Source: Dactylorhiza incarnata
Lineage: Eukaryota > Streptophyta > Magnoliopsida > Asparagales > Orchidaceae
Reading direction: 5' to 3'
Assembly: GCA_033032865.1 (NCBI GenBank)
Contig: JAWHQI010000229.1
Location: 2,999,001 to 3,063,000, forward strand
Length of the DNA: 64,000 nt
Part shown: one piece after another, positions 9,290-20,302 of the stretch
Layout: each line of letters opens with the position of its first letter
How positions within the stretch are numbered: the first letter of the stretch is position 1
Translations under genes and position numbers: made by a program
Notes under the pieces: generated by a model
Database searches by the model: none
Told to the model about the DNA's origin: nothing
The model's input: only the letters and a program-made list of their open reading frames with translations

Positions 9290-11597
9290 ATGGCGGGATG
9301 CGAGGAGATTGCTCGCGAGGTAAGTGAATCATTCGTAAGGATAGGTCGCGGGAGAAAGGGCGAGCGTGGTGAGCGGAGTGCCGCCAGGATGCAAGTGAGT
9401 GCGCCCCGGGCCGTCGCTCCTAACCGTGCGCATGGGTGCGCGCGCCCCGGGGAAGTGTGCGCGGGGGCGCGCGCCCCGGGGGAGTGCTCTCGGGAGCGCG
9501 CGTCCCGGGCAAGCGCGCGAGGGCGCCCGCACGCCCCGGGCGAGCGCGCGCCCCGGGCCGACGTGTGCACGCACGGGGTGACCGGGTGTGCGCGCGCTCG
9601 GGTGCGCGCCCGTGCTAGCACGCGCGCGGGAGCGCGCCCGTGCTAGCGCGCGCGCGCGGATGCGCGCCCGAGCTAGCGCGCGCGCGCGCGGATGCGCGCC
9701 CGAGCTAGCTCGCGTGCGCGCACGGGGCGGTCGGGGCGGTCGGGGCGCGCACGGGTGCGCGCCCGTGCTAGCGCGCGTGTGCTTGGGTGCGCGCGCACGG
9801 GCGGTTGAGCTCGTGCGCGAGCGCGCGCGTGCTAGTGTGTGCGTGGACGTGCGCGAGTGCGCGCGTGGGCGAGCACTCGTGGGTGAGTGCATCCACGGTC
9901 CACGTGTGTGGGTTTGCCTGCTCCGGGCGATCCGCGAGGGCGCGTGTGCGGGGGCTAATGTTGGACGATTCTGATCTTTATTTTTCTGCTTTGTTCTTGC
10001 AGGGATCCAAGCGTGGAGGTTCCGGGCGCCCAATGAGAAGTCGTTCTTTTCTGAATGTCGAGGGTATTGCTGTCTGGAGGAAGCGGTACAATATACCCGA
10101 CGACTTAGAGATCAGGGTGCCGGGGGTCCAAGAGCGGGCCCAAAATCCTCCATCTGGATGGATGACCATATGCGATTCTTCTCTCCGATCTGGCTTTCGC
10201 CTGCCTCCTTGCGAGGAGGTGGTGGAGATCCTGAGGTTCTTTGCGTGTCCGGTCTCTCAGTACACGCCATTGGGCATGATGCGGATGATGGGTTTGGCCA
10301 CCTTCTTTCGAGAGCACGGATCCCGAATTTCGTTGGACTTGTTCCGCGAGTTGTGCTTCGTGGAATCAGATGGCGGCGGGCGCATCGAGGTTCACAGCAA
10401 TAAGCGGTGGCTTAGATTTGAAAGCCGTGTCGATCGTCGGCACGGGAACACTTTATATGGATATGTTCGCAATTCCTGGTCTCTTCCAGAGGAATGGAGA
10501 TCGCTTCCCGGTCGTAGTCGCAGAATCTCTGGACGAGAGCATGAGTTTGTCCCGGTGCTTGGCTTTATGGATGCGGGTTCGCTATCGAAGGCCCTTTTCC
10601 ATCTGTCGAAGGGCGTGGAGGATAAACGTTTGCTCCTATGTGGGATATCTTCCGACGCAGGACGCTCTGCTGCGGCTCCTTTGGGTCGTGGGACGAAGAG
10701 GCGCCTTGTCTTTCGCAATGTTGATCGCGTTCCGGCCCCTCGTTCCCCGGACAGAGGGGGAGAGCAAGCAGAGGATGTGGCGGTTGGCGAGTCTCAGGCC
10801 ACGGGTGCGCCTGATGTTTCAGATGTGGAGGTACTCGAGTCTCCTGCCCCCCGAGTTCCTGATGAGGCCCCTCGCCGGCGCCCGGCAAAGGGAATACGAG
10901 TATCGTCTTCGTTGGAGGCGATGAAAGCTGCGGTTGGCATGATTTCGATCCTCTTTTTTCTCCTCTTTTAATGTCATTCGTGTTCTAAGCATTTTCTTGT
11001 CTTTTGCAGATTGGTGTCCAGACGAGTATCGCCCATACCTGGAATGACCATTACGTTGGCCTGAAGGATAGCCATGAGCAGCTTCAAAAGGAGCTCCGGG
11101 AGTCCCAAGAGTCCCTGTTGACTTCCAGGGGCGGATGGGAGCGCGATGTGTCGCGATTCCGTCAGGTTGAGGCAGGTCTGCGTGCCGAACTTAGGCAGTT
11201 ACAGGGGGAGCTTCGTGCTGAGAAGGAGCAGGCCGATGAGTCTGCCCGCCTTCGGGCGGCGGCCCTTGAAGACGTTGCTCGCTTGGAGACAGAGATAGGG
11301 CGCCTTTCGTCACAGGAGCGGATTGCTGAGTTAAAGGCTGCGGGAGTTGCAGAGTACCGGGACTCGCTTGACTACGAGCAGGATCGCGTGACTTATGCCG
11401 ACGAGATCCGTGAGGAGATCTGGAGCTCAGAGGTGGAGCCACAGCTGGAGGATGAGCGTGAGATCGCCTTCCGTCGAGGAGCGGCGAAGGCTTTCAGTCT
11501 GATTGCTAGAGTCCGTGGTGCGGACGTTGAGGGCCTTGGGGTAGGCGACCTGTCTGAAGATGATGTCGATGCCTCGGAGGGCGAGGTCAGCGTCTGA
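9290..11597 (+). CDS. Antisense gene of element E, PF04195-like domain plus coiled coil
   Basis: The gene runs opposite to gag, starting beside the 3' LTR. I infer three exons: 9290-9319, 10003-10932 and 11010-11597. Introns are 9320-10002 (GTAAGT...GCAG) and 10933-11009 (GTTGGC...GCAG). Every junction is in phase 0, giving about 515 residues without a stop. Exon 2 (residues ~50-160) resembles the putative gypsy-type transposon domain PF04195, with GFRLPPCEEVVEILRFF and a LATFFREHG segment. Exon 3 is Gln/Glu/Arg-rich and predicts a coiled coil, ending in an acidic tail (SEDDVDASEGE). Homologues are in A, B and F. Function is unknown for the family. The frame is intact although gag-pro of this element is broken. 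The start is the first ATG after the TATA at 9187; the second donor, GTTGGC, is weak. Confidence 0.7.
9320..10002 (+). other. CpG-rich first intron of the E antisense gene
   Basis: 683 nt between the donor GTAAGTG and the acceptor TTCTTGCAG. From about 9400 to 9960 it is almost entirely GCGCGC, GCGCCC and CGTGCG, with alternating purine-pyrimidine runs that could adopt Z-DNA. Long open frames on both strands here are composition artefacts. Confidence 0.55.
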
Positions 11598-11810
11598 CGC
11601 GTAGCCATTTGTATCTTTGTACTTATGCCCAGTTGTGTGTTGTTCGCGCGTTTTTATGTTTGTCGCGATATCTGTCCCCGTTTGTTGACTGGGTTTGTAT
11701 ATCATCTTACTTTGTTTTTGTGATGACATGTTTAAAAGGACACCTGGAAAGGTACGATTGTGAATCAGCTCCGTGGTGATTTTATTTGTCTTGATTGACG
11801 TAGTAGCAAT
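11598..11810. other. Spacer between antisense gene and satellite array of E
   Basis: T-rich stretch after the antisense stop codon, with TTTGTT and TTTTTATG runs that could serve as a plant polyadenylation region. No gene. Confidence 0.4.
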
Positions 11811-13372
11811 CTTTTGACCGAATTTGCTTAAGGAGGGACCAAGGGTCCTGCCTCTTGTCTTAAACGAGGGTCGAGGGTCCGGTCGTCTGTTAGGATAGGC
11901 GTAGGTACGTTCCTTTGACCGACCTCGCATGATTTGGACGAGGACCGAGGGTCTTGTCGCTTGATTTGGACGAGGACCGAGGGTCTTGTCGCTTGATTTG
12001 GACGAGGACCGATGGTCCGGTCGTCCGCTGAGTTGGGTGTAGGTACGATCCTTTGACCGACCTTGCCTCCAAGGAAGGACCGAGGGTCCTGTCGCTTGTC
12101 TTAGACGAGGACCAAGGGTCCGGTCGTTTGCTGTGATAGGTGTAGGTTCGATCCTTTGACCGACCTTGCCTCCAAGGAAGGACCAAGGGTCCTGTCGCTT
12201 GTTTTAGACGAGGACAAAGGGTCCGGTCGTCTGCTGTGATAGGTGTAGGTGCGATCCTTTGACCGACCTTGCCACCAAGGGAGGACCGAGGGTCCTGCCA
12301 CTTGTCTTAGACGAGGACCGAAGGGGTCCGGTCGTCCGTCTTCTACAGGTGTAGGTGCGATCCTTTGACCGACCTTGCCACCAAGGGAGGACCGAGGGTC
12401 CTGTCGCTTGTTTTAGACGAGGACCAAGGGTCCGGTCGTCTGCTGTGATAGGTGTAGGTGCGATCCTTTGACCGACCTTGCCACCAAGGGAGGACCGAGG
12501 GTCCTGCCTCTTGTCTTAGACGAGGACCGAGGGGGTCCGGTCGTTCGTCTTCTACAGGTGTAGGTGCGATCCTTTGACCGACCTTGCCACCAAGGGAGGA
12601 CCGAGGGTCCTGTCGCTTGTTTTAGACGAGGACCAAGGGTCCGGTCGTCCGCTGTGATAGGTGTAGGTGCGATCCTTTGACCGACCTTGCCACCAAGGGA
12701 GGACCGAGGGTCCTGCCTCTTGTCTTAGACGAGGACCGAGGGGGTCCGGTCGTCCGTCTTCTACAGGTGTAGGTGCGATCCTTTGACCGACCTTGCCACC
12801 AAGGGAGGACCGAGGGTCCTGCCACTTGTCTTAGACGAGGACCGAGGGGGTCCGGTCGTCCGTCTTCTACAGGTGTAGGTGCGATCCTTTGACCGACCTT
12901 GCCACCAAGGGAGGACCGAGGGTCCTGCTACTTGTCTTAGACGAGGACCGAGGGGGTCCGGTCGTCCGTCTTCTACAGGTGTAGGTGCGATCCTTTGACC
13001 GACCTTGCCACCAAGGGAGGACCGAGGGTCCTGCCACTTGTCTTAGACGAGGACCGAGGGGGTCCGGTCGTCCGTCTTCTACAGGTGTAGGTGTGATCCT
13101 TTGACCGACCTTGCCACCAAGGGAGGACCGAGGGTCCTGCCACTTGTCTTAGACGAGGACCGAGGGGGTCCGGTCGTCCGTCTTCTACAGGTGTAGGTGC
13201 GATCCTTTGACCGACCTTGCCACCAAGGGAGGACCGAGGGTCCTGCCACTTGTCTTAGACGAGGACCGAGGGGGTCCGGTCGTCCGTCTTCTACAGGTGT
13301 AGGTGCGATCCTTTGACCGACCTTGCCACCAAGGGAGGACCGAGGGTCCTGTCGCTTGCTCGCCGTTTGTTG
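11811..13372. repeat. ~102-107 bp tandem array in E
   Basis: About 14 units built around GATCCTTTGACCGACCTTGCC, AGGACCGAGGGTCCTG and GGTCCGGTCGTCCG. Steps between GATCCTTTGACC sites are 102 or 107 bp. Units near the right are the most uniform and those at the left (11811-12060) the most degenerate. It lies between gag-pro and the antisense gene, matching the hypervariable 3' region known in Tat-lineage elements as a source of satellites. Open frames here are artefacts. Confidence 0.85.
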
Positions 13373-13619
13373 TATTGGTGTGGAGCCCCCCAGGGTTAGT
13401 CCTTGGAGATAATGCGACTTTGCATGTGCTCGATTTGTAAGTAAATTAGCTCTGTGAATAGCCATGCATTTACTAAGCAAGGAGAACGAGCAAGCATATG
13501 TTCACATACAACGAAATGACGGTTCATGCGCAAGTGGCTACTTGCGACCTTTAAGTTTTGTGGTTGTTCATAATACAAACATTAGTTCATAAAATAAAAG
13601 GTGAAGCCGAGGAGGTCAT

Positions 13620-15673
13620 TCATCTAGTGCTTGAAGTGTCGGCGTGCGAGGTTGCTCGGACGTTGGGCTGCACTTGCTGTAGGTAGCATGCTCGTGCCGT
13701 CTCTTGGTCTCCGCGAACGACTCCTACTCCGGCGGGGGTGACAAATTTCATAGCGAGGTGCGGGATGGACGGGATTGCCCCAAATGCTACCTGGAGCGGA
13801 CGACCGAAGATCGCGTTGTACGGTGATTCTGTTGTAACTGCCACAAACTGAACGTTGTGAGTTGCCTATTTCGGGAACTCTCCCAAGGTTACTGGGAGGG
13901 AGATGGTCCCCTCAACGGGAACCGGGTTTCCGCTGAACCCGTGAATGGGCCCTGGAGCTTGCTGAAGCCTTTCCCTCGGGATCTTCATTCCCTGGAGAGT
14001 GGTCATGAAGATGACGTTCACCGAACTACCATTGTCGATCAGTATTCTTTTGACGCGGAAGCTGGGATCTCCTATCTCTGCGCTTATGACCAGGGGGTCT
14101 TGGTGCGGCGTGAGCAGCCCTTCGAGGTCCTCGTCCCCGAAGGAGATTGTCCCCGAGGTTTGAATGCTTCGGTCTTTGCCCCATTCCTCGTGCTCGGCGA
14201 TGGAGTTGACTGTGTCGTAAGGTGATCCGTAGATGGTCTCTACGATCCCTACCACTTCTCTGTTCCCTGGTCCCCCCTGGGGAGCTGGTGGCTGGTTCCG
14301 GGTACGGTCCTGTATGAACCTTCCGAGGGCGCCTTGACGGATGAGGCGCTCAATTTCATCCTTGAGCTTTACGCACTCCTCCGTTGTGTGCCCTGGTGCT
14401 CTGTGGAACTCGCAGTATTTTGAGGGATCTCCCTTGCTCGGCTGGATTTCCCGCGGCCTTCGCAGCGCCGGGTTGTCCTGAATCGCATAAAGCACGTTAA
14501 CACGAGAAGTGTTGAGTGGAGCATACTCTCGGTATGCGTTGGATCCTTTATTGTCGCGCCGATCTTGTCGTCGGGTATTGTTCCTACGTTCTCTGGCTGC
14601 CGCGGGTTCGGCTCTTCCTTCTTTCTCTTTAGTCCTCCCTCGAACTGCCGGCGATGAGCCTCTATCGCTTCGTCAGCTGCAATTTGAGCCTCTATCCGAT
14701 GGATGAGGTCGGGATAGCTTGGGACGGTTTCCCTCATCAGAGTTGAGTAGAAACCACTGGGTCGAAGTCCGACAAGGAAAACCCCTCGCAAGAGCTCTGG
14801 GTCTACCCTGGGGATTTGTCGAGCCTCAGTGGTGAATCGGCGGAAGTAGGCCTTAAGCGCTTCTCCTTCGTTCTGACGTATTCCGGAGAGGTGGGAGGGA
14901 TCCCGGACGACTCTTCTGTTTGCTACAAACTGCTCGACGAACACCTGGGTCAGCTTGACGAAGCTGTTGATCACCCCTTCTTTAAGCGAGTGGAACCACG
15001 TCCGGGCCTGCCCCTTGAGTGTCGCTGGGAAGACTTGGCACATGAGTTGATCACTGGCATTGTAGATGCGCATTACCGTTGCGAAGTGATTCATGTGCTC
15101 AAGGGGGTCGTTGGTCCCGTCGAAGGTTTCCACGCTGGGTAGCTTGAACCCATGAGGGACCGGATAAGCTAGGATCTGGGGAGTTAGCGGGGATCCACGT
15201 CCGAGTGCCCCCCGAGCATAGGCGGGGGTCCGTCCCAGATGTCTGCATTTTTCTGCCACCACCTCACGGACTTCCTCCCGCGTGATTCTCCTCATCTCCT
15301 GGTCGGGGGCTGTAGCTGCCGAATGATGGTGGTGGAGCGGATGGGTGGAACTAGAAGTGTCGGACTGCCCATCTCTCGCAGCGTGATGTATGTCGGTGGT
15401 GTACCCGCCGCGGGGTTGGCTCTCTGCCGGAGGTGGTACATCATTCGGTTGTGGAGGCGGATTGGGAACACGCGGGGCTGCGGCGTTCCTGAGGAGCAGG
15501 AGCATCTCGGTTTGGAATTCTTCAAGCCGGTTCATCCGTTCCTCCATGGCTGCCATAGGCGTGACGACCACTTCTCCAACGGGAGCAACGTTGGCGCCTG
15601 AGGGCGAGGGTGCAGACCCCGGCTGCCCTTCGCGAGCAGGCTCTTCGGTCGCTCGTGCAGTCTTTCTTGTCAT
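13620..15673 (-). pseudogene. gag-protease of element E, frameshifted, no RT
   Basis: The start is ATG at 15673, 84 bases after the primer site. In order: a low-complexity N-terminus; a retrotransposon gag domain (about 14,880-15,110; QARTWFHSLKEG); a knuckle-like motif YCEFHRAPGHTTEEC (about 14,370-14,415); and a retroviral-type aspartic protease with IDNGSSVNVIF (about 14,015-14,050) and YNAIFGRPL (about 13,800). A one-base indel near 14,590 shifts the frame between gag and the knuckle, and an in-frame TAG at 13866-13868 interrupts the protease. The reading ends at 13620, and no RT, RNase H or integrase follows before the satellite array. The product would form particles and process Gag if supplied intact. 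Confidence 0.85.
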
Positions 15674-15740
15674 TTCCGTCGGTCGAGTATCACTGTGCTG
15701 GGATACTGTCCTCTGAATTCTAGAGCTTTTGGGAACGAGT

Positions 15741-15757
15741 TCCCACAGACGGCGCCA
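15741..15757 (-). other. Primer binding site of element E
   Basis: On the minus strand, three bases after the 5' LTR end, comes TGGCGCCGTCTGTGGGA. The first nine bases match the complement of a plant tRNA-Asp 3' end as I recall it; the rest does not, so the primer assignment is tentative. Confidence 0.6.
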
Positions 15758-15760
15758 AAC

Positions 15761-17231
15761 TGTTGCGGGACGCACACGGCTCTTCCGTGGTCTGGTCTAG
15801 ATCGACCGCCTTAGCTCGAAAGTCGAACCGGTGCGCGCAAACAGTCAAAGTGGACGGCAATGGACAAGGAGACTTTTACCGTGGAAAACCCCAAGGCGGG
15901 GTGAAAAATCACGTCGTCGGAGCTGCGCCGACCAAACTTCACTACTTTGCTGGAGGTTACAACCTTTAGAGATATAGAGGGCGACAGGCCGCGCCTCTTT
16001 ACAGTTTTGGGTGAGAGAGAGAGAGAGACGTTCGGAGGGTGACAGGCCACCTCTCGCGATGCTGAATAGCTTGGGAAAATTCTCTAAGTCCTGGGTTCTT
16101 CAGTTTCTGAGATGGACTCCTCTAGGATCGAGGCTTCACTTGCGCTCTACGCTTTGCCTTGGGCGGGAGTCTCAAGGTGCACTGGGAGAGCGCGAGCCTT
16201 TGGGAAGAGTGCACACGTTGAGGGTGTGCACACGTCGGTGCGGAGTGTGGGTGGCGCTCACTTCAGCGGAACGAGAAAGGCTCACTTCCGCGGAACGGAG
16301 GAGGCCCGTAGGAAGATTTTCCGGTGGCAGAGTCCCTGTAGAGAGAGAAAGAGAGAGGGATTTCCCAAGAGAGAGAGAGCCTGGATCCAAATGAAGACCC
16401 CTGGGGTCCTATTTATAGGATTCCAGGGTAGTTATGGTGGTTATGGTGTGCGGATAGCGCCTTCTATTTAAATAAATAATAATAATAATTAAATAAATAG
16501 GAAAATAGAAAGATCGGACGGTCCACACGCGTCCCTTCCATGATCGGGCGGTTTGGTAACCGCCGGGTGGTTATCTCGCCGGAGCGGCGGCGTCGGCCAC
16601 CGCCGGATTCCCAGAAATGGGCGGTGGTGGCGGCGGCCTTCTTCCTCGCGGGGAAGAAGGGCCGACCGCCGCCCTCCCTCAAGGGGAGAGGGGCGGCCGG
16701 CCTCTTCGAGGGAGGGGCGGCCGGCCGGGCCGACCCCCTCCAAGGAGGGGGCGGCCGGCCTCCTCCCTCGAAGAGGGAGGGGCGGCCGGCCGGGCCGATC
16801 CCCTCCAAGGAGGGGGCGGCCGGCCGGGCCGACCCCCTCCAAGGAGGGGGCGGCCGGCTCCCGCAAGGGGGGCGGCGGCCGGTTGCCGGCCTCCTCTCGA
16901 GAGAGAGGAGGCGGCGGTTAGCCCCGGTTGGGCTCGGCGGTTGGCTCTTCAGGAGCGGTTACACGTAGTGGGCGGTTACGCCGAGTGGCGGTTACGCCGA
17001 GTGGCGGTTACGCCGTAGTGGGCGGTTACGCCGTAGTGGGCGGTTACGCCGCGTGGCGGTTACGCCGTAGTGGGCGGTTACGCCGAATGTCGGTTACGCC
17101 GTAGTGGGCGGTTACGCCGCGTGGTGGTTGCGCCGTTTGACCGGACATGATGGAGAGAGTGGGGTTAGTGGGGGTTTGGAAAACCGCCCACTAACCACCT
17201 CAAACCGGCTTATAAATATGAGCACGCATCA
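15761..17231 (-). repeat. 5' LTR of element E
   Basis: 1471 bp direct repeat of 7504-9207 with the same ends (TGTTGCGGG...CGCATCA in plus view), flanked on the right by the ATTAT TSD. It has fewer 65 bp units than the 3' LTR. Confidence 0.9.
16410..16417 (-). promoter_or_regulatory. Putative sense TATA box in E 5' LTR
   Basis: TATAAATA in CCTATAAATAGGACCCC on the minus strand. Being in the 5' LTR, it would drive the genomic gag-pro RNA. Confidence 0.5.
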
Positions 17232-17236
17232 ATTAT

Positions 17237-17580
17237 ATATTATTTATATTACATATATATTATATTTTTGGCGTTATATATATTATATATATTATATATT
17301 ACGTTGTATATATTACTTTATAATATATTATATTGGGTATATATAATATATAATATAATATTAAAATAATTTATATTAATATAAGTTAAATATAATATAA
17401 AAAAATTATATTAATATAAGTTATATATATTTTGCAAACGCTGTTCTTCCACCACTGCAAACATTGTTCTTCCAAAAAGTTTCACAGATTCTGCCACCAC
17501 TCTGCAAAACAGCTGATTATTCCCCCACTGCTTTCCACCACTGCTTCTTCAGTCGCCCCCACCGTGCCAAACAGAGCTAC
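17237..17580. repeat. AT microsatellite and right part of the MITE split by E
   Basis: About 200 bp of TATATTA-type repeats, then a unique part containing CAAACGCTGTTCTTCCACC and the end CACCGTGCCAAACAGAG. See the entry at 7266-7503 for the other half. Confidence 0.4.
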
Positions 17581-17769
17581 ATCATGGGTTGACCATTCAT
17601 TTGAGTAATTTCCACTATATTTAAACAACAAAAAAACACAATCACATAAAAAATAATTTGTTGGGAAATGGAACCACAAATATGAAGAAGAGTAAGAAAG
17701 AAGAAATAAAATTTCAGAGCTTTAGGAAAATTAAATGAAGAGGAACAAAACGAACTCCAAAATTTAGGG
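17581..17769. other. Spacer, no gene seen
   Basis: A/T-rich sequence between two repeats. Nothing supportable. Confidence 0.4.
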
Positions 17770-17973
17770 GATGGGGGAGAGCACCGGGGTTCGCGAGCGG
17801 CGGGAGTGCCGTCTCGCCGAAACTCTGTCGAGGCGGGAGTACTTCCGAGCGGGGCACCGGGGCCACTCATGCACCGCCAATCAGCCGAGCGTCCTAGAGC
17901 GGGCGAGTTTGGGAGGAGGTATCGTCGATGCTAGGGTACTGTCGAAGCGAAGAGCATCGAAGATGCTCGTATA
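17770..17973. repeat. Half copy of the 5.7-6.2 kb palindrome
   Basis: Homologous to 5950-6163 (spacer plus right arm), starting GATGGGGGAGAGCACC and ending GATGCTCGTATA, but clearly diverged. Only one arm is present, so it cannot fold into the long hairpin. Confidence 0.7.
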
Positions 17974-18367
17974 TTTATTAATTATATATATATATAAGTG
18001 TATATAACGTATAAATTATATATATATATATCTATAATAATATAAATTTATTTATTTATTTAATATCTCTGTTCGACGAACGGGAGCTCGCGCCCCGTTC
18101 GACGAACGCGGGCTCACGTTCGTCGAACGGACCCCGCATCCCATAGATATATATATATATATATATATTTTTATTTATTTAATATCTCCGTTCGACGAAC
18201 GCGGGCTCACGTTCGTCGAACGGACCCTTCTCTCATCATATAATGATTTGTTTATTGAGTATATGCATGCACATATAAATGTTAATCGACAAAGAAGTGC
18301 AATATGATGTACTATAAATGTTTATGAACTATTTTTAAACGAGAAATTTAAGCTATGTTGGTGTGCG
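17974..18367. repeat. AT microsatellites with GTTCGACGAAC motif clusters
   Basis: Runs of TATATA plus two clusters (about 18062-18130 and 18188-18230) of the palindromic motif CGTTCGACGAACG and its variant GTTCGTCGAAC. No gene. Confidence 0.55.
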
Positions 18368-19727
18368 GATAACAATTTTTTGGGTTGCCTTTAAAAAAAA
18401 TCAGAACTAATTTAAAATGTGGATTTTAAGTTATATTGGCAGTGTGCAGATAGTCAATTTTGGTTTGTCTTTAACAATAAAAATACAAAGTGTGGATTTT
18501 AAGTTATATTGACAGTGTGCAGATAGCCATTTTTTGGTTTGTCTTTAACAATAAATACAAAATTAACAGATTTACAAATTGTTTATTACAACAGCGCCGA
18601 AGATTAAAAAAAAAACGAAAACTGTCGAACGGGAGCTCACGTTCGTCGAACGGAGCACCCGTTCGAAACGCAGGGCTCGCGTTCGACGAACTGCATTAAG
18701 CTTGAGCCCTGCTTTCATCGAACGTAGGGCTGCTGCAGTTCGTCCAACGCAGGGCTTACGACTGCAGGAGCCCTGCGTTCGACGAACTGCAGCAGCCCTG
18801 CGTTCGACGAACGCAGGGCTCAAGCTTAATGCAGTTCGTCGAACGCGAGCCCTGCGTTCCGTAATGTATTATAGAGCCCGTTCGACGAACGGGAGCTCCG
18901 TTCGACGAACGCGAGCTCCCGTTCGTGGAACGGACCACTCTCTCTCCCGCTCTCTCTCTCTCTCTCACTCACTCTCTCTACATCACGCTGCGACGAAAAG
19001 GCATCACGTTTGCGACGGACGCGGAGGACACTACAGATCAGGGTAAATATCTTTATATATTATTATAAAAATATAACAATTTTTTGGGTTGCCTTTAAAA
19101 AAAATCAGAACTAATTTAAAATGTGGATTTTAAGTTATATTGGCAGTGTGCAGATAGCCAGTTTTGATTTGTCTTTAACAATAAAAATACAAAGTGTGGA
19201 TTTTAAGTTATATTGTCAGTGTGCAGATAGTCATTTTTTATTTGTCTTTAACAATAAAAATACAAAATTAACAGATTTATATAAATATAATAAAAATTTA
19301 CAAAATTAACACTTATATACATATATAAGTGTACATTTACGGAACGCAGGGCTCGCGTTCGACGAACTGCATTAAGCTTAAGCCCTGCGTTCGTCGAACG
19401 CAGGGCTGCTGCAGTTCGTCGAACGCAGGGCTCACAAACTGTTGGAGCCCTGCGTTCGACGAACTGCAGCAGCCCTGCGTTCGACGAACGCAGGGCTCAA
19501 GCTTAATGCAGTTCGTCGAACGCGAGCTCTGCGTTCCGTAATGTATTATAGAGCCCGTTCGGCGAACAGGAGCTCCGTTCGACGAAAGCGAGCTCCCGTT
19601 CGTGGAACGGACCGCTCTCTCTCCCGCTCTCTCTCTACATCATGCAGCGACGGAAAGGCATCACGCTTGCGACGGACGCGGAGGACACTGTAGATCAGGG
19701 TAAATATCTTTATATATTATTATAGAT
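18368..19727. repeat. Tandem duplication of a ~0.7 kb hairpin-bearing unit
   Basis: Two copies, about 18368-19071 and 19072-19727. Each starts ATAACAATTTTTTGGGTTGCC, carries short GTGGATTTTAAGTTATATTG repeats and one hairpin (18667-18858; 19341-19537), and ends GATCAGGGTAAATATC. Hairpin arms contain GCAGGGCTCGCGTTCGACGA and its complement. CT-rich tracts and GTTCGACGAAC motifs follow each hairpin. There is no protein-coding gene, and the nature of the unit is unknown. Confidence 0.7.
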
Positions 19728-19797
19728 ATATATACGAGTGACATTGCACGGGGGGGGGGGGGGGGGGGGGCCCGCGCGACAGTACCCTGGCCGAGAA

Positions 19798-19965
19798 GGC
19801 GGGCTTCGCCCGCCCCTGACGCGTTGCTATCAGGCGGCCTTCAGACGCATCCAGGCGGGCTTCGCCCTCCCCTGACGCGTTGTTGTCAGGCGGCCTTCGA
19901 CCGCATCCAGGCGGGCTTCGTCCGCCTCCGCTCAGGCTGAGCCCGTATCAAGGCGGGCTGCGCTC
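19798..19965. repeat. 56 bp tandem repeat, three units
   Basis: Units start GGCGGGCTTCGCCC at 19798, 19854 and 19910 and contain CTGACGCGTTG and CAGGCGGCCTTC. Each unit start is itself a small inverted repeat (GGCGGGCTTCGCCCGCC). Confidence 0.7.
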
Positions 19966-20144
19966 GCAACATATACATATGAGTACTTTAAATGACCGTA
20001 AAAAATGTCAATATTACACTTTTATAAATAATTTAAATTAGACTTTAAGTATTTAATTTTCTCTGGCTTCAAAATTGGAGTATATTAATTTTTTATTCTA
20101 AAATTATTATTAAAAAAAATTATTATCGATCATCATTCCATACG

Positions 20145-20302
20145 AACACATCAATACAATTTATAATGCTACATCAGCTGGTATAGTAAGAGAAAAGGGG
20201 GGATATGAAATATCCATAGTTGATACATCAGATGGACGTCAAGTGGTTGATACTATACCTCCAGGACCAGAACTTGTTTCAGAAGGTGAATCCATCAAGC
20301 TT
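20145..20302 (+). pseudogene. Plastid petA (cytochrome f) fragment in the nucleus
   Basis: From 20165 the plus strand reads NATSAGIV, then [27 protein letters not shown] and SEGESIKL, which is the C-terminal half of cytochrome f of the chloroplast b6f complex. Against the conserved family pattern it lacks a few codons after GIV and one Leu codon before VSEGES. Similarity stops at AAGCTT near 20302. It is a decayed nuclear plastid insert without start, signal or flanking plastid genes, lying inside the Helitron-like segment. It is not functional. Confidence 0.85.

Larger units (their letters stand above)
7504..17231 (-). mobile_element. Element E: complete pol-less Tat-like LTR retrotransposon
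   Basis: The minus-strand order is 5' LTR (15761-17231), primer site (15741-15757), gag-protease (13620-15673), a ~102-107 bp tandem array (about 11811-13372), an antisense gene (9290-11597, plus strand), a polypurine tract and the 3' LTR (7504-9207). ATTAT flanks both ends (7499-7503 and 17232-17236), a perfect 5 bp TSD. RT, RNase H and integrase are completely absent, so it is a non-autonomous gag-carrying element (TR-GAG-like). Outside the LTR arrays I count about 13 differences in ~900 bp between the LTRs (~1.4%), so it moved recently although it has no pol. Confidence 0.9.

Noticed and set aside
11890..13480. Repeated Ser/Thr/Arg frames on the minus strand
   Set aside because: Translations of the ~105 bp satellite units.
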